From the NCBI RefSeq assembly GCF_014653115.1, contig NZ_BNAD01000007.1:1-64000 (forward strand): a DNA stretch of 64,000 nucleotides, given 5' to 3'. The DNA comes from Nocardioides flavus (ex Wang et al. 2016) (GTDB lineage: Bacteria; Actinomycetota; Actinomycetes; Propionibacteriales; Nocardioidaceae). A program made the position numbers and the translations under genes. Shown piece by piece: positions 1 through 9,135 of this stretch. Below the pieces are notes generated by a model that worked only from the letters and a program-made list of their open reading frames with translations, made no database searches and was not told the origin of the DNA. The stretch's first letter is position 1; each line of letters begins with the position of its first letter.

Positions 1-1
1 C

Positions 2-94
2 TACCACCGCCGTCGGCGACAGGCCGCTCTCGGACGGTTGACCCCCATCGAGTACGAGACCATCATGACCACACCTGCCGCTCAGGCAGCCTGA
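2..94 (+). mobile_element. IS3-family transposase, 3' end only
   Basis: The first 30 codons on the plus strand end in a TGA at 92-94 and read as the C-terminus of an IS3-type OrfB DDE transposase: a YHRRRR stretch, then ALGRLTPIEYE and a short TTPAAQAA tail. The arginine-rich run followed by 'LG..TP.EYE' is the usual end of the integrase core in this family. The rest of the gene and the left end of the element lie outside the window. The sequence just downstream (about 95-120) should contain the right terminal inverted repeat, but this cannot be confirmed without the left end. Confidence 0.8.
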
Positions 95-107
95 CCCAAC
101 CTGTCAC

Positions 108-525
108 CTATCCGTGCAGCAGTCCCGTGAGATCGAACGCCGCCTTGGCCAGCGCCTCCGCAGTCGCCTCGCGCTTGAGATCCCGCAACCCACGATCCAC
201 GCCCCCAGTATGCCCGTCCCTACCCAATGAGCAAAAGTGCCCAATGCGCAGCTCGCATTCGCCTCCGCGCGCGGTTCCGCAGAGCGCGCCAGCTCAGTCG
301 CCTGCTCGTGCACCTGCCGCAGCCGTTTCTGCGCCAGATGCTCGACCCGGCGACCACCAACTGGTCGCGGGTCCCGCAATGGTGCGGCTGGGCGCCCCGC
401 GACAGCCCGGCCTTCTGCGCAACCGCCGCGCCGGCGGTGCCGGCGCAGCCGAGCTCGACCAAGCACGTGATGGTGGCATCCGGGAGGACGCCACGCTCTG
501 CAGCCGAGCGGTCCTCCTCGCATCT
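108..525 (-). pseudogene. Broken TetR-family regulator
   Basis: Minus-strand reading in two frames rebuilds pieces of a TetR protein. From about 525 down to 350 one frame gives a helix-turn-helix half (DATITCLVELGCAGT, then VAQKAGLSRGAQ and GTRDQLV). From about 345 to 240 another frame gives VEHLAQKRLRQVHEQATELA, the start of the ligand-binding half. After unrelated sequence the end near 185-108 gives REATAEALAKAAFDLTGLLHG and a stop. Most of the ligand-binding core is missing and no single frame is open, so this is a decayed gene. Its stop lies about 15 bases from the transposase stop, so the insertion sequence sits right at its 3' end. Confidence 0.7.
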
Positions 526-630
526 GAACGCAGGTGCACCTCCGCGGGTTACATGCGTGCATAAATGTATGGGGACTGCGCTCCCGTTGCTTCCGCGAGT
601 GATGGAGCCGCATGAAGGCAGGGTGAGGTC

Positions 631-790
631 ATGGCCAGAGTGGTCCTCGACTATCCGCACCGTCAGGCCGAGCACTGTGGCTCCGGTGCCTTGCGCGACC
701 TGATGGAGTGGGAAGGGCTCGGCTGGGCTGGTACGGGGTTCCGAGGCCGCCTGGCCGGCGCGCTCGCCGCCGCTCAAGGGTCCCGGATCA
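631..790 (+). pseudogene. Possible BtrH-N-like remnant in a decayed stretch
   Basis: Between the TetR remnant and the transfer operon there is no intact gene. One plus-strand stretch opens with MARVVLDYPHRQAEHCGSGA followed by LRDLMEWEGLGW, which resembles the cysteine-containing start (HCGS.ALR) of BtrH-N-type acyltransferase/peptidase-like domains. The resemblance ends after about 35 residues and the frame continues without a recognisable domain. I read it as a short degraded fragment; it could also be chance. Confidence 0.25.
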
Positions 791-936
791 CCTGTCCGGT
801 GACGTTCTCGGTGACGGCTCCCGATCCGGCACACGCTTCCCGTTGCGGCGTCTCTGAACCTGAGTGTCCGCACAGGCTCGAGGACGCTGCGCATTGCTCA
901 GGCTCGTCGCAGAACCGTCAAAATTCGCGCGAACTT

Positions 937-2427
937 CTAAAGTGCCGCGTTCATCCGGCCGGTCGTGTCGAAGAGCTCGAGCTCTGCCGGGTGAAGCTGG
1001 TGCTGGACGACGAAGGACCTGTGCTTGATCCGCCACAGCCCCTGGCCAGTCCCGAGAGTCGGGAGCAGCGACTGCTCCGTACCGGTCAGCCCGAGCGCAG
1101 ACGCCGTCGACCCGAGCTGATCTGATTCCTGGCGATAGACAATCCGGGTCTCGGCATTCGCCAGCAACGAGGAGGCGAGCGCTCTCATCGCGCTGCCCTG
1201 ATCGCCGACGTTGTCGAGGTCAGACAGCTTGTGAAAGATCAGCATGTTCGCGATCCCGTAGTGCCGGGCTAGACGCCAGTGCGCATCCATGCGGCGCAGT
1301 AGCGCCGGGTGCGACATCAGGCGCCACGCCTCGTCGTACACCACCCAGCGCTGCCCGCCGGAGGGGTCGAGAAGTGCCGATTCCATCCATGCCGACGCGC
1401 ACGTCATGAGCACCGAGATGAGCGTCGCGTTCTCGGTCACGCGAGAGAGGTCGAGCGAGATCATCGGCAGAGTCGGGTCGAAGCGGACGGTGCTGGGACC
1501 GTCGAACAACCCGGCGAGATCGCCGGCGACCAGGCGCCGCAGGGCATGTCCGACGAGTCGGCCGTCTTCTGCCAGGCGTCCGTCAAGGTCGTCGCCTCGG
1601 TCGGGTGCGAGCAACCGCTCAACCACCATCGGCAGCACAGGGACCGGTGTCGAACGCACGGCGTCGGCGAGTGCGACGTCGATCGCGGTGTGCTCGAGCG
1701 GCGTCAGCCGGCGGTCGAGAACCGTCTCTGCGAGGGCGCCGAGGAGATCCCGCCTGCGCGCGGTCACTTGCGCCTGCCACTGGGCATCGTCGAAGCCAGC
1801 AGGTCGGTGCCCCTCGTCGAGCGGGTTGAGGCGGTTTGCCATGCCGTGGCCCAGTGCGATCGCGCGGCCTCCAACCGCTTCGGCGACAGCGGTGTGCTCG
1901 CCCTTCGGGTCACCGGGCACGTACACACGGCGGCCGAACGGGATTGACCGGGTGTAGAGGCTCTTGGCGAGCGCCGACTTGCCTGAGCCGACGATGCCCG
2001 CCAGCACAAGGTTCGGTGCCGTGATCATGCCGCGGCCGTAGAGAACCCACGGGTCGTAGACGAACGAGCTCCCGCTGTAGAGGTCTTGGCCGACGAAGAC
2101 CCCGTCACTCCCGAGGCCGCCTTCAGCGAGGAACGGGTAGGCGCCAGAGAGCGTGGCCGACGTGTCCTGGTGCCTCGGGATACGCAGTCGCCCCGGGGTC
2201 CGAAGCGCGGCCGGACCCTGCTCGCCTGACTTGGGGAGTACGACGGTCGCTTTCCGCTCCGCAGTCAGGGCATCAGCCTTCGTCCGGGCCTCTGCCTTTC
2301 GGTTGCTTCGATCCGCGTCCAATCGCGACTTCGCTGCCGCGCGCCGGAGCCGTCGGTCCCGGCGTCGTTCTCGGCCCGGAGAGACGAGAACGGCGCTGTG
2401 AAGCCGCCCGTCCTGCCAACCACTCAC
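937..2427 (-). CDS. VirB4-like conjugal transfer ATPase
   Basis: A 496-residue ATPase of the VirB4/TraC type, expected to power assembly and substrate transfer of a Gram-positive type IV secretion system at the membrane. The Walker A motif GIVGSGKSALAKS is at about residue 140-152 and the Walker B-type sequence WVVYDEAWRL at about 370. A basic, coiled N-terminal stretch (RERRRDRRLRRAAAK) precedes the ATPase. I start it at the GTG at 2427 because that codon overlaps the TGA of the upstream gene (GTGA). It is shorter than full VirB4; actinobacterial elements often have this lone ATPase half partnered with the SCO6880-type protein, which is present at 6349-7815. It is the last gene of the transfer block in the window; no VirD4-like coupling protein is seen to the left. 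Confidence 0.85.
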   Translation of the reverse strand: MSGWQDGRLHSAVLVSPGRERRRDRRLRRAAAKSRLDADRSNRKAEARTKADALTAERKATVVLPKSGEQGPAALRTPGRLRIPRHQDTSATLSGAYPFLAEGGLGSDGVFVGQDLYSGSSFVYDPWVLYGRGMITAPNLVLAGIVGSGKSALAKSLYTRSIPFGRRVYVPGDPKGEHTAVAEAVGGRAIALGHGMANRLNPLDEGHRPAGFDDAQWQAQVTARRRDLLGALAETVLDRRLTPLEHTAIDVALADAVRSTPVPVLPMVVERLLAPDRGDDLDGRLAEDGRLVGHALRRLVAGDLAGLFDGPSTVRFDPTLPMISLDLSRVTENATLISVLMTCASAWMESALLDPSGGQRWVVYDEAWRLMSHPALLRRMDAHWRLARHYGIANMLIFHKLSDLDNVGDQGSAMRALASSLLANAETRIVYRQESDQLGSTASALGLTGTEQSLLPTLGTGQGLWRIKHRSFVVQHQLHPAELELFDTTGRMNAAL

Positions 2428-2831
2428 AGCGACAGCCCGAGCTCGGGCGACCGATGCACCGGTGCTGCGACGGTCGGAAGCTCGCGCGGCATGTATGTGA
2501 TCCGCGCTTCGGCGCTGTGCGCGCTCCCAATGGACTCCGCCACCTGGTGAAGGATCTCGCCCGCGCGGTGGAGTTCCCACGACACCTGGTACGTCGCAGC
2601 TCGGCCGGCGCGGGAGTCGCCCGCGACCCACACGCCTCTCTGCGCGGCGCCGTCGTGGAAGGCAGCGAGTTGGTGGAGCGACTGGCTCAGGGACGCGACT
2701 GCTGAGGTCAGCGATCCAAGTACCGAGTAGATCTGGCGTGGATCATCGATGGCACGAGTTGCGTGAGCCAGCGCTCGCAGGGTGGTCTGCACTTCGTCAG
2801 CGTCGGCAGCGGGGTTCTCGAATGTGGGCAT
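2424..2831 (-). CDS. Unrecognised 135-residue protein next to VirB4
   Basis: A small mostly helical protein starting MPTFENPAADADEVQTTLRA and containing an SQSLHQLAAFHDGAAQR segment and a GEILHQVAES segment. It has no signal peptide or membrane segment, so it is probably cytoplasmic. The start is supported by a GAAGGAG ribosome site seven bases upstream. Its TGA overlaps the GTG of the VirB4-like gene, so the two are translationally coupled, and it likely has an accessory role in the transfer machine. I do not recognise the family beyond its regular presence-type context in such operons. Confidence 0.7.
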   Translation of the reverse strand: MPTFENPAADADEVQTTLRALAHATRAIDDPRQIYSVLGSLTSAVASLSQSLHQLAAFHDGAAQRGVWVAGDSRAGRAATYQVSWELHRAGEILHQVAESIGSAHSAEARITYMPRELPTVAAPVHRSPELGLSL

Positions 2832-2926
2832 CGGTGGGCTCCTTCTCGATCTGTTCGAGAAGCAGGTGTGCCAACTAATCCGTCAGAAATCGTCGTCCCT
2901 GGCCGGACTCGTACGAGGATGGGCCA

Positions 2927-3739
2927 GTGGCTGCGATCGATCTTCCGTTTGGCTGGGACCGCCCGTACCGGTACGGCCAGGCGTTCGCCGCGCTCTCCCT
3001 CGGAGAGCCAGGAACTGAGGAGCTTTTCAACACGGCGCTGACCCACGGGCTGCTCGCGATTGCCGCTGCGACTATCGATGGTCACCCTGCTCGAGTCCCC
3101 GGCCGGCAGCCTTCGGCAAGCGTCTTGCTAAGGGACCTGGTTGGCGCATTCGGCGAGGCGGACGGCGTCTGCTTGGTGCCCAACGGTGCAGCCGATGTTC
3201 CGAACCCATTCGGTGTGTTCGGAGACGACTACAAGCCTCCGGTCGAGACGGTCGTGAGGACGGGTCTTCTGGCTGAGGCACTCAAGGTCGCCGATGCCGC
3301 GCGGCACGGCAGCGGGCCAAAGGGCGAGTTGACCGAACAACATGTCGCCGCACTCGAAGATCTTGACGCGCACCCGGCTCTCAGATCGATCGGCGACGCG
3401 CGGCGCGACCGCGACTGGTCAGATGGCACTGCCGCTGACTCGCAGGAACTCGGTCGTGCTGCGGATTACCTTGAGTTTCTGCCGGAGGACGAAATTGAGC
3501 GGCGTGTCGAGCAGGCGCCCTCCTCTCCCGCCGCGCCCGACTACTTCGACGCTGCCGCAATCCAAGCCTGTCCTGTCTGCGGGTACGAGACCCTGATCCC
3601 GACGGGCGGGGACGAGATGGGCTACGGGATAACCGCAGGCACCTGCTTCGTTTGTTCGTATACGCGGAGCGAAGACGCGGCGCACGACCTCCAGTCGTCC
3701 GCAGAGTTCCGTCGGCTCTGGGAGAGGGATCACGACTGA
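2927..3739 (+). CDS. Unknown protein with C-terminal zinc ribbon
   Basis: A 270-residue plus-strand gene placed opposite to the surrounding transfer operon. The last 60 residues carry two cysteine pairs, CPVC at 215-218 and CFVC at 240-243, which would bind one zinc ion as a zinc ribbon. The front part (from VAAIDLPFGWDRPYRYG) is not one I recognise. The start used is the GTG at 2927; no ATG fits better. It ends 15 bases before a perfect 11-bp hairpin and faces the RCC1 gene end to end. The function is unknown; its isolation in reverse orientation suggests cargo rather than a transfer component. Confidence 0.65.
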   Translation: MAAIDLPFGWDRPYRYGQAFAALSLGEPGTEELFNTALTHGLLAIAAATIDGHPARVPGRQPSASVLLRDLVGAFGEADGVCLVPNGAADVPNPFGVFGDDYKPPVETVVRTGLLAEALKVADAARHGSGPKGELTEQHVAALEDLDAHPALRSIGDARRDRDWSDGTAADSQELGRAADYLEFLPEDEIERRVEQAPSSPAAPDYFDAAAIQACPVCGYETLIPTGGDEMGYGITAGTCFVCSYTRSEDAAHDLQSSAEFRRLWERDHD

Positions 3740-3754
3740 ACAGCAGGCTTCCGT

Positions 3755-3784
3755 ACTGACGCCGCTCCATTCTGCGGCGTCAGT
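3755..3784. terminator. Bidirectional hairpin terminator
   Basis: ACTGACGCCGC (3755-3765) and GCGGCGTCAGT (3774-3784) form a perfect 11-bp stem with an 8-nt loop. It lies exactly in the 58-bp gap between two convergent genes, the zinc-ribbon gene ending at 3739 and the RCC1 gene ending at 3798. There is no U-tract, which is common for actinobacterial terminators. Confidence 0.8.
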
Positions 3785-3797
3785 GCGGAGAACGACG

Positions 3798-6263
3798 TCA
3801 GCCCACGTGCGGGCCGCCGCTGGGGTGCGTAATGGCGAACCAAGTGGATTCCCGCGAGGCCATCGATGCGACGTCCGAAAGACCCGGAACCTGTTGGGGT
3901 GTGTTACTCGAACTGGTCGTGCCGTTTGCGAGGCGACCGCCTTCGTTCTGGCCCCACGCCCAAACAGTGCCATCTCGCTTAATCGCGAAGCCGGCGTGGA
4001 TCGAACACACGTCAGCAAGCCCGGGGAGCTTCACGGGTCGGGGTTGATCCTCGCTGCTGCCGTCGCCGAGCCGGCCGTCGTCGTTCCGACCCCATGCCCA
4101 GACCGTTCCATCCTCAGCCAACGCGAAGCAGGAAGGACCGAATGGCTCGATGGCGACAACGGGCGGCAGGCCCTCAACCTTGGCGGGCATTTGGCGGTCT
4201 GTGCCTGTGCCGTCGCCCAGTTGACCCTTGTCGTTCCGCCCCCAGGTCCATACGGTCCCGTCGCGCGTCACAGCTACACAGAAGTCGTCCCCTGCGCCGA
4301 TCGACGTGGCGTCGGTGAGTCCGGGCAGCGCGTAAGCGTCGTCGCGGACACCGAACGGCGCCATCGACTTGTTCGGGACATCCGTGCCGAGGTTCTCCAC
4401 CCTCCATTGCCAGACGGCGCCATCTTTGGCGAGGCCAACGTCGAATCGGTAGTAGCCGTCTTCCCAACTGTTCGTCGAAGCGAAGTCAGTCCAGGTCACG
4501 ATGCTGGTGAGTTCACCCGGTCCATCGAGCGGGCGCTGCTTACCGCCCCAGTAATACGGCCCCTTGTGATCCCACGAATAGCTGTCCAATTCGATCACCG
4601 CCGTCGTCCCGTCGTTCCGTGCGACGTAGAGGAGGGGCTCGACTGGATGAACGGCGGTTGCATCCGAGAGATCAGGCAGTTGATGGGGGCTCTCGCTGAG
4701 ATAGATGACCCGAAGATCCCAGACGGTGCCGTCCTGCTTGACGGCAAAGCCGTCCTTCAATGTGACAACATCAGCGACCCCGTCGACTCGCTCCGGGACT
4801 CGACTTCCATCAAGCGAGTTGTTGACGATCCTGCCGCCCCATGCCCATACGGTGCCGTCAGTACGCAGTGCGCGGATCCGACCGTCGTAGCTGAAACTCT
4901 GACCCCCGGAGAATGAGATCTCCGTGACGCCGTCCAGCCCGCGGATGGGAGTTGGGGACAGCCGATTGTCCCTGGAGCCGTCGCCGACCTGCGCCGTGAA
5001 ATTGTCTCCCCAGGCCCACACCGAGCCTGGCTCTCGCGACTCCGTGCGGGTAGTGGAGTGTGTGTTGCTGGTTGGCTGGCTGTAGCCGGACTCCGGGTCG
5101 GCACCGCTCGCAAGCGCGTAGGCGGAGTTCTTGCGCGCGGCAATCTCGGCGATCCCCGAAAAGCCAGCCAGTTGAACGGGGACGAGGCTGTCCGCGCGAG
5201 TCGGGTCCCCGAGTTGGCCGTTGTCGTTGTTGCCCCACGCCCACACTGACCCGTCTGAGATGACGGCGTAGGCGGCTGCCCAGCCGGCAGCAATGCTTCG
5301 AACATTGGAAAGTCCGGCAACCTGTGCAGGGGTCGAGACATCGTTCTGATGGCCGATGCCCAATTGGCCCTGACTGTTCTTGCCCCAGCCCCACACGGTG
5401 CCGTCGGCGCCGAGCGCGAATGCCGACGAGTGTCCAGCCGCAATTTCCTTGACTCCGCTCAGACCCGCAACAAGCACGGGGGCGGAGCGATCTTCCTTGG
5501 TGCCGTCCCCGAGTTCGCCGTTGTAGTTGGAGCCCCAAGCCCACACGCGTCCTGTCGAGTCCAACGCAAATGCAGCCATCTCGGCCGCCGCGATCGCGGC
5601 CACGCGCGGCAGACTCCGGATGGCTACGGGTGTCAGATGCTCGAACGTGGTTCCGTCGCCGATGCGGCCCCTTTGGTTGTCACCCCACGCCCAGACAGTT
5701 CCATCGGAGTCGAGGGCGAATGCGCGCGAGCCACCTGCCGCGATCGCTGAAATGCGGCTCAGCCCAGTCACCTTGACCGGAGTCGGGGATCCGACTTCGG
5801 CACTGTTCATTGACCGGACGACGAACCCATCCGACTGGCTTCGTGGAGTAATCCAGTCAGCGCCGGGTCCGACTCCGAGCTCGTGAAATGGGTTGCCACC
5901 CCAGGCCAGAACCTCTCCGGCTTCCGTGAGGGCATAGGAGGTGCGGGCACCAGCTGCAAGCTGCACGACGCCGTGGAGACCATCAAGTCGGACTGGAGAT
6001 GAACTGTCCTGTTCAGTGCCATCGCCGAGCTTCCCGAAGTCGTTGAAGCCCCACGACCAGACGGTGCCATCTGCCTGAAGGGCGAATGCGCACTCGGTTC
6101 CGGCGACGATGCTGATGACATTCGATAGTTCGAGGGCGGTCGGGATGGACTGTTGATCCTGCGTTCCGCTACCGAGCTGTCCGTGGTAGTTCTCGCCCCA
6201 CGCCCAGACAACTCCGCCAACTTGGACGGGATTTGTGACCGAAGCCCTCTTGAACCATGCCAT
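3798..6263 (-). CDS. RCC1-repeat beta-propeller protein
   Basis: An 821-residue protein built almost entirely of RCC1-type repeats: units such as VVWAWGENYHGQLGSGT, TVWSWGFNDFGKLGDGT and TVWAWGDNQRGRIGDGT recur about every 50 residues, with weaker units in the middle (about 430-620). Such repeats fold into seven-bladed propellers, so there are probably two. The start is MAWFKRASV at 6263, after a GAGAGG-containing leader; upstream in-frame sequence is arginine-rich and non-coding in character. There is no signal peptide or membrane anchor. It lies between the SCO6880-like gene and the VirB4 pair, in the same direction, but is not a known transfer component. Its base use is less GC-biased than its neighbours, suggesting late acquisition. 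The likely role is protein or ligand binding; no partner can be named. Confidence 0.9.
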   Translation of the reverse strand: MAWFKRASVTNPVQVGGVVWAWGENYHGQLGSGTQDQQSIPTALELSNVISIVAGTECAFALQADGTVWSWGFNDFGKLGDGTEQDSSSPVRLDGLHGVVQLAAGARTSYALTEAGEVLAWGGNPFHELGVGPGADWITPRSQSDGFVVRSMNSAEVGSPTPVKVTGLSRISAIAAGGSRAFALDSDGTVWAWGDNQRGRIGDGTTFEHLTPVAIRSLPRVAAIAAAEMAAFALDSTGRVWAWGSNYNGELGDGTKEDRSAPVLVAGLSGVKEIAAGHSSAFALGADGTVWGWGKNSQGQLGIGHQNDVSTPAQVAGLSNVRSIAAGWAAAYAVISDGSVWAWGNNDNGQLGDPTRADSLVPVQLAGFSGIAEIAARKNSAYALASGADPESGYSQPTSNTHSTTRTESREPGSVWAWGDNFTAQVGDGSRDNRLSPTPIRGLDGVTEISFSGGQSFSYDGRIRALRTDGTVWAWGGRIVNNSLDGSRVPERVDGVADVVTLKDGFAVKQDGTVWDLRVIYLSESPHQLPDLSDATAVHPVEPLLYVARNDGTTAVIELDSYSWDHKGPYYWGGKQRPLDGPGELTSIVTWTDFASTNSWEDGYYRFDVGLAKDGAVWQWRVENLGTDVPNKSMAPFGVRDDAYALPGLTDATSIGAGDDFCVAVTRDGTVWTWGRNDKGQLGDGTGTDRQMPAKVEGLPPVVAIEPFGPSCFALAEDGTVWAWGRNDDGRLGDGSSEDQPRPVKLPGLADVCSIHAGFAIKRDGTVWAWGQNEGGRLANGTTSSSNTPQQVPGLSDVASMASRESTWFAITHPSGGPHVG

Positions 6264-6348
6264 CGACGAACCTCTCTCGCTCGCCTGAAGGCTAGTGGCC
6301 GGCGGAACGTTGCGGCGGAAGTTCCGTGAAGGTCGGCTGCTCGAGGGA

Positions 6349-7815
6349 CTACACAGCCCGACATAGCGGCAGCGCCGCGGCCGAGAATGCCTGCGCCTGC
6401 TGCCCCCAGAGCCGCCGCGTCTCGCACGACGCCTGGATCGCGGCCTGTTCGATGTCCGCGACCGCTCGCTCGAGTTCGTCGAGATCCTGAGCACTGACGG
6501 CGATGAGCCCGGTGGTCCGCAGGATGCCGTGGCCGGCGGTTAGGTCGGCTTCCTGCTGGAGGACGTCGTTGAACTCGGCACTCTGCTGCGCGTCCTCGAT
6601 CTGGCCGATGCGCTGCCGCTGGGCGGCATCGGAGATGTACTCGGTCTTCTTCTTGCGGATGTCGCGCGCCGCCTGGTCGGTCCGCAGCGGCGTGTAGATC
6701 AGGCTGAACGTGCGCCGGACGCCGGAGGAGAGCAGCACGGGTGCGAGGAACCCGGGGTACACGAGAGAGCGTGGCCACTCGCTGATCCACAGGACGCAGT
6801 GGTGGGCGGAGTCGCTCCGCACGCTGGACCAGTTCTCGCTGACGGCGACCGGTCCGGCGGTGGCTAGGTCGCGGCCAAGTTCCCCGTGGCGCTCCAGTGC
6901 TCCGGCAACGACTGGGTCGTAGGCCGAGCGGAGGATCACCGCAAGGTCCCCGGGCTCGAGCCAGTCGGACGGGGCGAGGTCGGCCGCACGCAGGGCAGCG
7001 GTCATCGTCGCCATCTCCTGGCGCAGCACGGCCGCGGCGCCACGGTTGCCGCCTCCGGCTGCCTTGATGGCGCGGGCGGCCGACTTCATGTCGAGCGAGA
7101 TCGACACGGTGCTGGCGTGGCGCTCGCCGGCGGGTCCAGCCCGTTCGATGAGTTCGCCATACGTCGTTGAGGTGAAACTCTCATCATGAGCGCCGTGCTG
7201 GGACCACCACTCGGCCAGACCCTTGCCCGAGTCCGGCAAGGTTCTCTCCATCACCTGCACCGATGCGATGCGACCCGATCGGCAGGCGGTCGCCAGCACT
7301 CGACCCCAACTGGTGACGCGCCGCTGCTGCTCGATCGGGTCGAGCAGGATGAACGCTGGATGGGTAACGCCGACGACCGCGGTGAGCGTGGCGCGATGTG
7401 GGTCGTGGATCATGACCGCGCCGCTGTCGGGATCGTGCCACTGGCGCAGTCGGGCCGCGTCGCCAGGAAGGGCCAGCGTGCCGGCTGGGCGCGGCTTCAC
7501 TACGCGGCGGCGGAACAGGAGTTGCCCTCCGGCGGAGCGCCAGAGCCAGCGGCTGACGACGGGGAACCACTCGACCAGCTTCCTGCCGCCGACGCCCACC
7601 CAGGCGAGAGGGGCGGACACGGCCATGACCGGCAGGGCGTACGCGAGCGCTCCTCCGCCGCCGGAGTAGAGAGCCAGAACAAACACGATCGCGCCGATAC
7701 CGACCACGAAGAGTTGGGATCCCGACAGGCCGAGGAGGACACCGCGGCGCGTGAGCCGCGAGAACTTCACCGGGGACAGGTCGTAGTTGCGCGGACCAGC
7801 CGCCGACGCCGTCAT
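6349..7815 (-). CDS. SCO6880-family type IV secretion protein
   Basis: A 488-residue protein matching the actinobacterial SCO6880 family, a membrane-anchored T4SS component considered a PrgI/VirB3-plus-VirB4 N-domain equivalent. Two adjacent membrane spans lie near residues 30-75 (LFVVGIGAIVFVLALYSGG, then ALAYALPVMAVSAPLAWVG), followed by a large cytoplasmic domain with sequence such as HDPHRATLTAVVGVTHPAF and RVLATACRSGRIASVQVMER. No Walker A motif is visible, so ATP hydrolysis is probably supplied by the separate VirB4-like protein at 937-2427. Its ATG overlaps the TGA of the TrbL-like gene (ATGA), so the two are co-translated. Confidence 0.85.
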   Translation of the reverse strand: MTASAAGPRNYDLSPVKFSRLTRRGVLLGLSGSQLFVVGIGAIVFVLALYSGGGGALAYALPVMAVSAPLAWVGVGGRKLVEWFPVVSRWLWRSAGGQLLFRRRVVKPRPAGTLALPGDAARLRQWHDPDSGAVMIHDPHRATLTAVVGVTHPAFILLDPIEQQRRVTSWGRVLATACRSGRIASVQVMERTLPDSGKGLAEWWSQHGAHDESFTSTTYGELIERAGPAGERHASTVSISLDMKSAARAIKAAGGGNRGAAAVLRQEMATMTAALRAADLAPSDWLEPGDLAVILRSAYDPVVAGALERHGELGRDLATAGPVAVSENWSSVRSDSAHHCVLWISEWPRSLVYPGFLAPVLLSSGVRRTFSLIYTPLRTDQAARDIRKKKTEYISDAAQRQRIGQIEDAQQSAEFNDVLQQEADLTAGHGILRTTGLIAVSAQDLDELERAVADIEQAAIQASCETRRLWGQQAQAFSAAALPLCRAV

Positions 7816-9110
7816 CGCCCGCTCCTCGTTCCGTTCGAACCCGCTGGCACGACGTCCGCGACGTGGGGCGGCATCGGCGTACTCGACGGCGCAGCCTGTT
7901 CGGATGCCTCGACGTGCTGGGCAGCCTGGTGGCCGACTGCCGCACCGATGCGTGGTCCAGCGGCGGACGCCTCCTTCGCGACCACAACGCCGCCTGCGAT
8001 CGCGCCGCCCGCAGCTCCGCCGCTCGCCCCTCCACCGCTTGTGGCTCCCGACGCGCCGCTCGATCCCCCTCCACTCGGTCCGGCGCTGGCCGGAACCGGC
8101 AGTGCGCCGCCACCTGAGCCGCCCGTACCGTCAGAGCCCTCCAACACCCGCGGCGGCTGCGACATCGGCTGACGGTTCATGGGAATCGGTAGCGGGCGGT
8201 TGAGGGCCCCCTTTGCTTCCTGCTCGGCCGACATCGCGTGGTACATGTCGAAGCCCATGAAGCTGATCGCCTTGTAGGTCATGTACGGCGCGAAGCCTGC
8301 GATAAGCATCAGGACCACGCCGGCGATGGGCTCGCTGACCGACTGGAGGTCGGCGTCGATTGGAGCCGAGACCTGGGCCGTCGCGAGCAGGAAGATCACG
8401 ACGAGCACGACCTTAGACAGGATCAGTGCAATGACGAACTGGGCCCACTTGCTAAGCCAACCGCGCGTCTGGTCCCAGCTCGATCCGGCCAGAGCAATGG
8501 GCGCGAAGACGATCGCCACAAGCAGGAGTGCCTTCCTGATCAGCAGGCTGATCCAGACGATTACCGCGGCACCGAGGGCGAGCCCAGCGAGGAAGATCGT
8601 GAGGATCGCGCCTGCCCCTGGCGCCGCGACGTTGATGCCGACGAGGCCGGCGGTAAGTAGACCGATGCGGTCGCCCATCTCGCTCATGTTTGCGCCGGCA
8701 GCGTGAACGATGCCGATGCAGAGCTGGTCGGTGATCTCCAACGCAGAGGCCAGGAGCGCGAGGGCGACGAACGACCCGAGGATGGATTTGGCGAGGCCGA
8801 GAGCGGCCCGTGTGAGAGCCGCTGGCTCCCGTCGGATCATGCCGCCAATGACCTGGAGCATGAAGAACCCGAGCATCACGAACACCGCGACGCCGAAGAG
8901 GATGTTGTAGACCTTCGTGTACTGGCTGCTCGTGACGTCGACCATCGTGGTCGAGTCGAAGACCGTCCACACCGACTCGAACATCCACCCTGCAGCGTTT
9001 CCCATCGCCTGCGCGAGCCAGTCGAACGGCGCTGACACGAGGGCGCCGGCCGCCTCGCCCGCGACATCGCAGACGCCCGAGATCACGGGCACGTCGCATA
9101 CGTCGACCAT
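7812..9110 (-). CDS. TrbL/VirB6-like conjugal transfer membrane protein
   Basis: A 432-residue polytopic protein with about six membrane spans between residues 70 and 285 (for example VYNILFGVAVFVMLGFFMLQ and ALLLVAIVFAPIALAG). A glycine/serine-rich, low-complexity cytoplasmic or surface tail fills residues 320-400. This layout is that of the TrbL/VirB6 channel subunit of T4SSs. The sequence WDQTRGWLSKWAQFVIALILSK fits the family core. Gene order directly upstream of the SCO6880-like gene matches SCO6881-SCO6880 in streptomycetes. Expected role: inner channel for DNA transfer. Confidence 0.85.
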   Translation of the reverse strand: MVDVCDVPVISGVCDVAGEAAGALVSAPFDWLAQAMGNAAGWMFESVWTVFDSTTMVDVTSSQYTKVYNILFGVAVFVMLGFFMLQVIGGMIRREPAALTRAALGLAKSILGSFVALALLASALEITDQLCIGIVHAAGANMSEMGDRIGLLTAGLVGINVAAPGAGAILTIFLAGLALGAAVIVWISLLIRKALLLVAIVFAPIALAGSSWDQTRGWLSKWAQFVIALILSKVVLVVIFLLATAQVSAPIDADLQSVSEPIAGVVLMLIAGFAPYMTYKAISFMGFDMYHAMSAEQEAKGALNRPLPIPMNRQPMSQPPRVLEGSDGTGGSGGGALPVPASAGPSGGGSSGASGATSGGGASGGAAGGAIAGGVVVAKEASAAGPRIGAAVGHQAAQHVEASEQAAPSSTPMPPHVADVVPAGSNGTRSGR

Positions 9111-9135
9111 TGTTGCCTCCTTCGCCGGTGCTGGG

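Noticed and set aside
937..2631. Long start for the VirB4-like protein at 2631
   Set aside because: The extra 68 residues are arginine-rich antisense-like sequence inside the upstream gene; the GTG at 2427 overlaps that gene's stop.
3783..4916. Plus-strand 377-residue open frame opposite the RCC1 gene
   Set aside because: It is the antisense of RCC1 repeats and has no recognisable domain or ribosome site.
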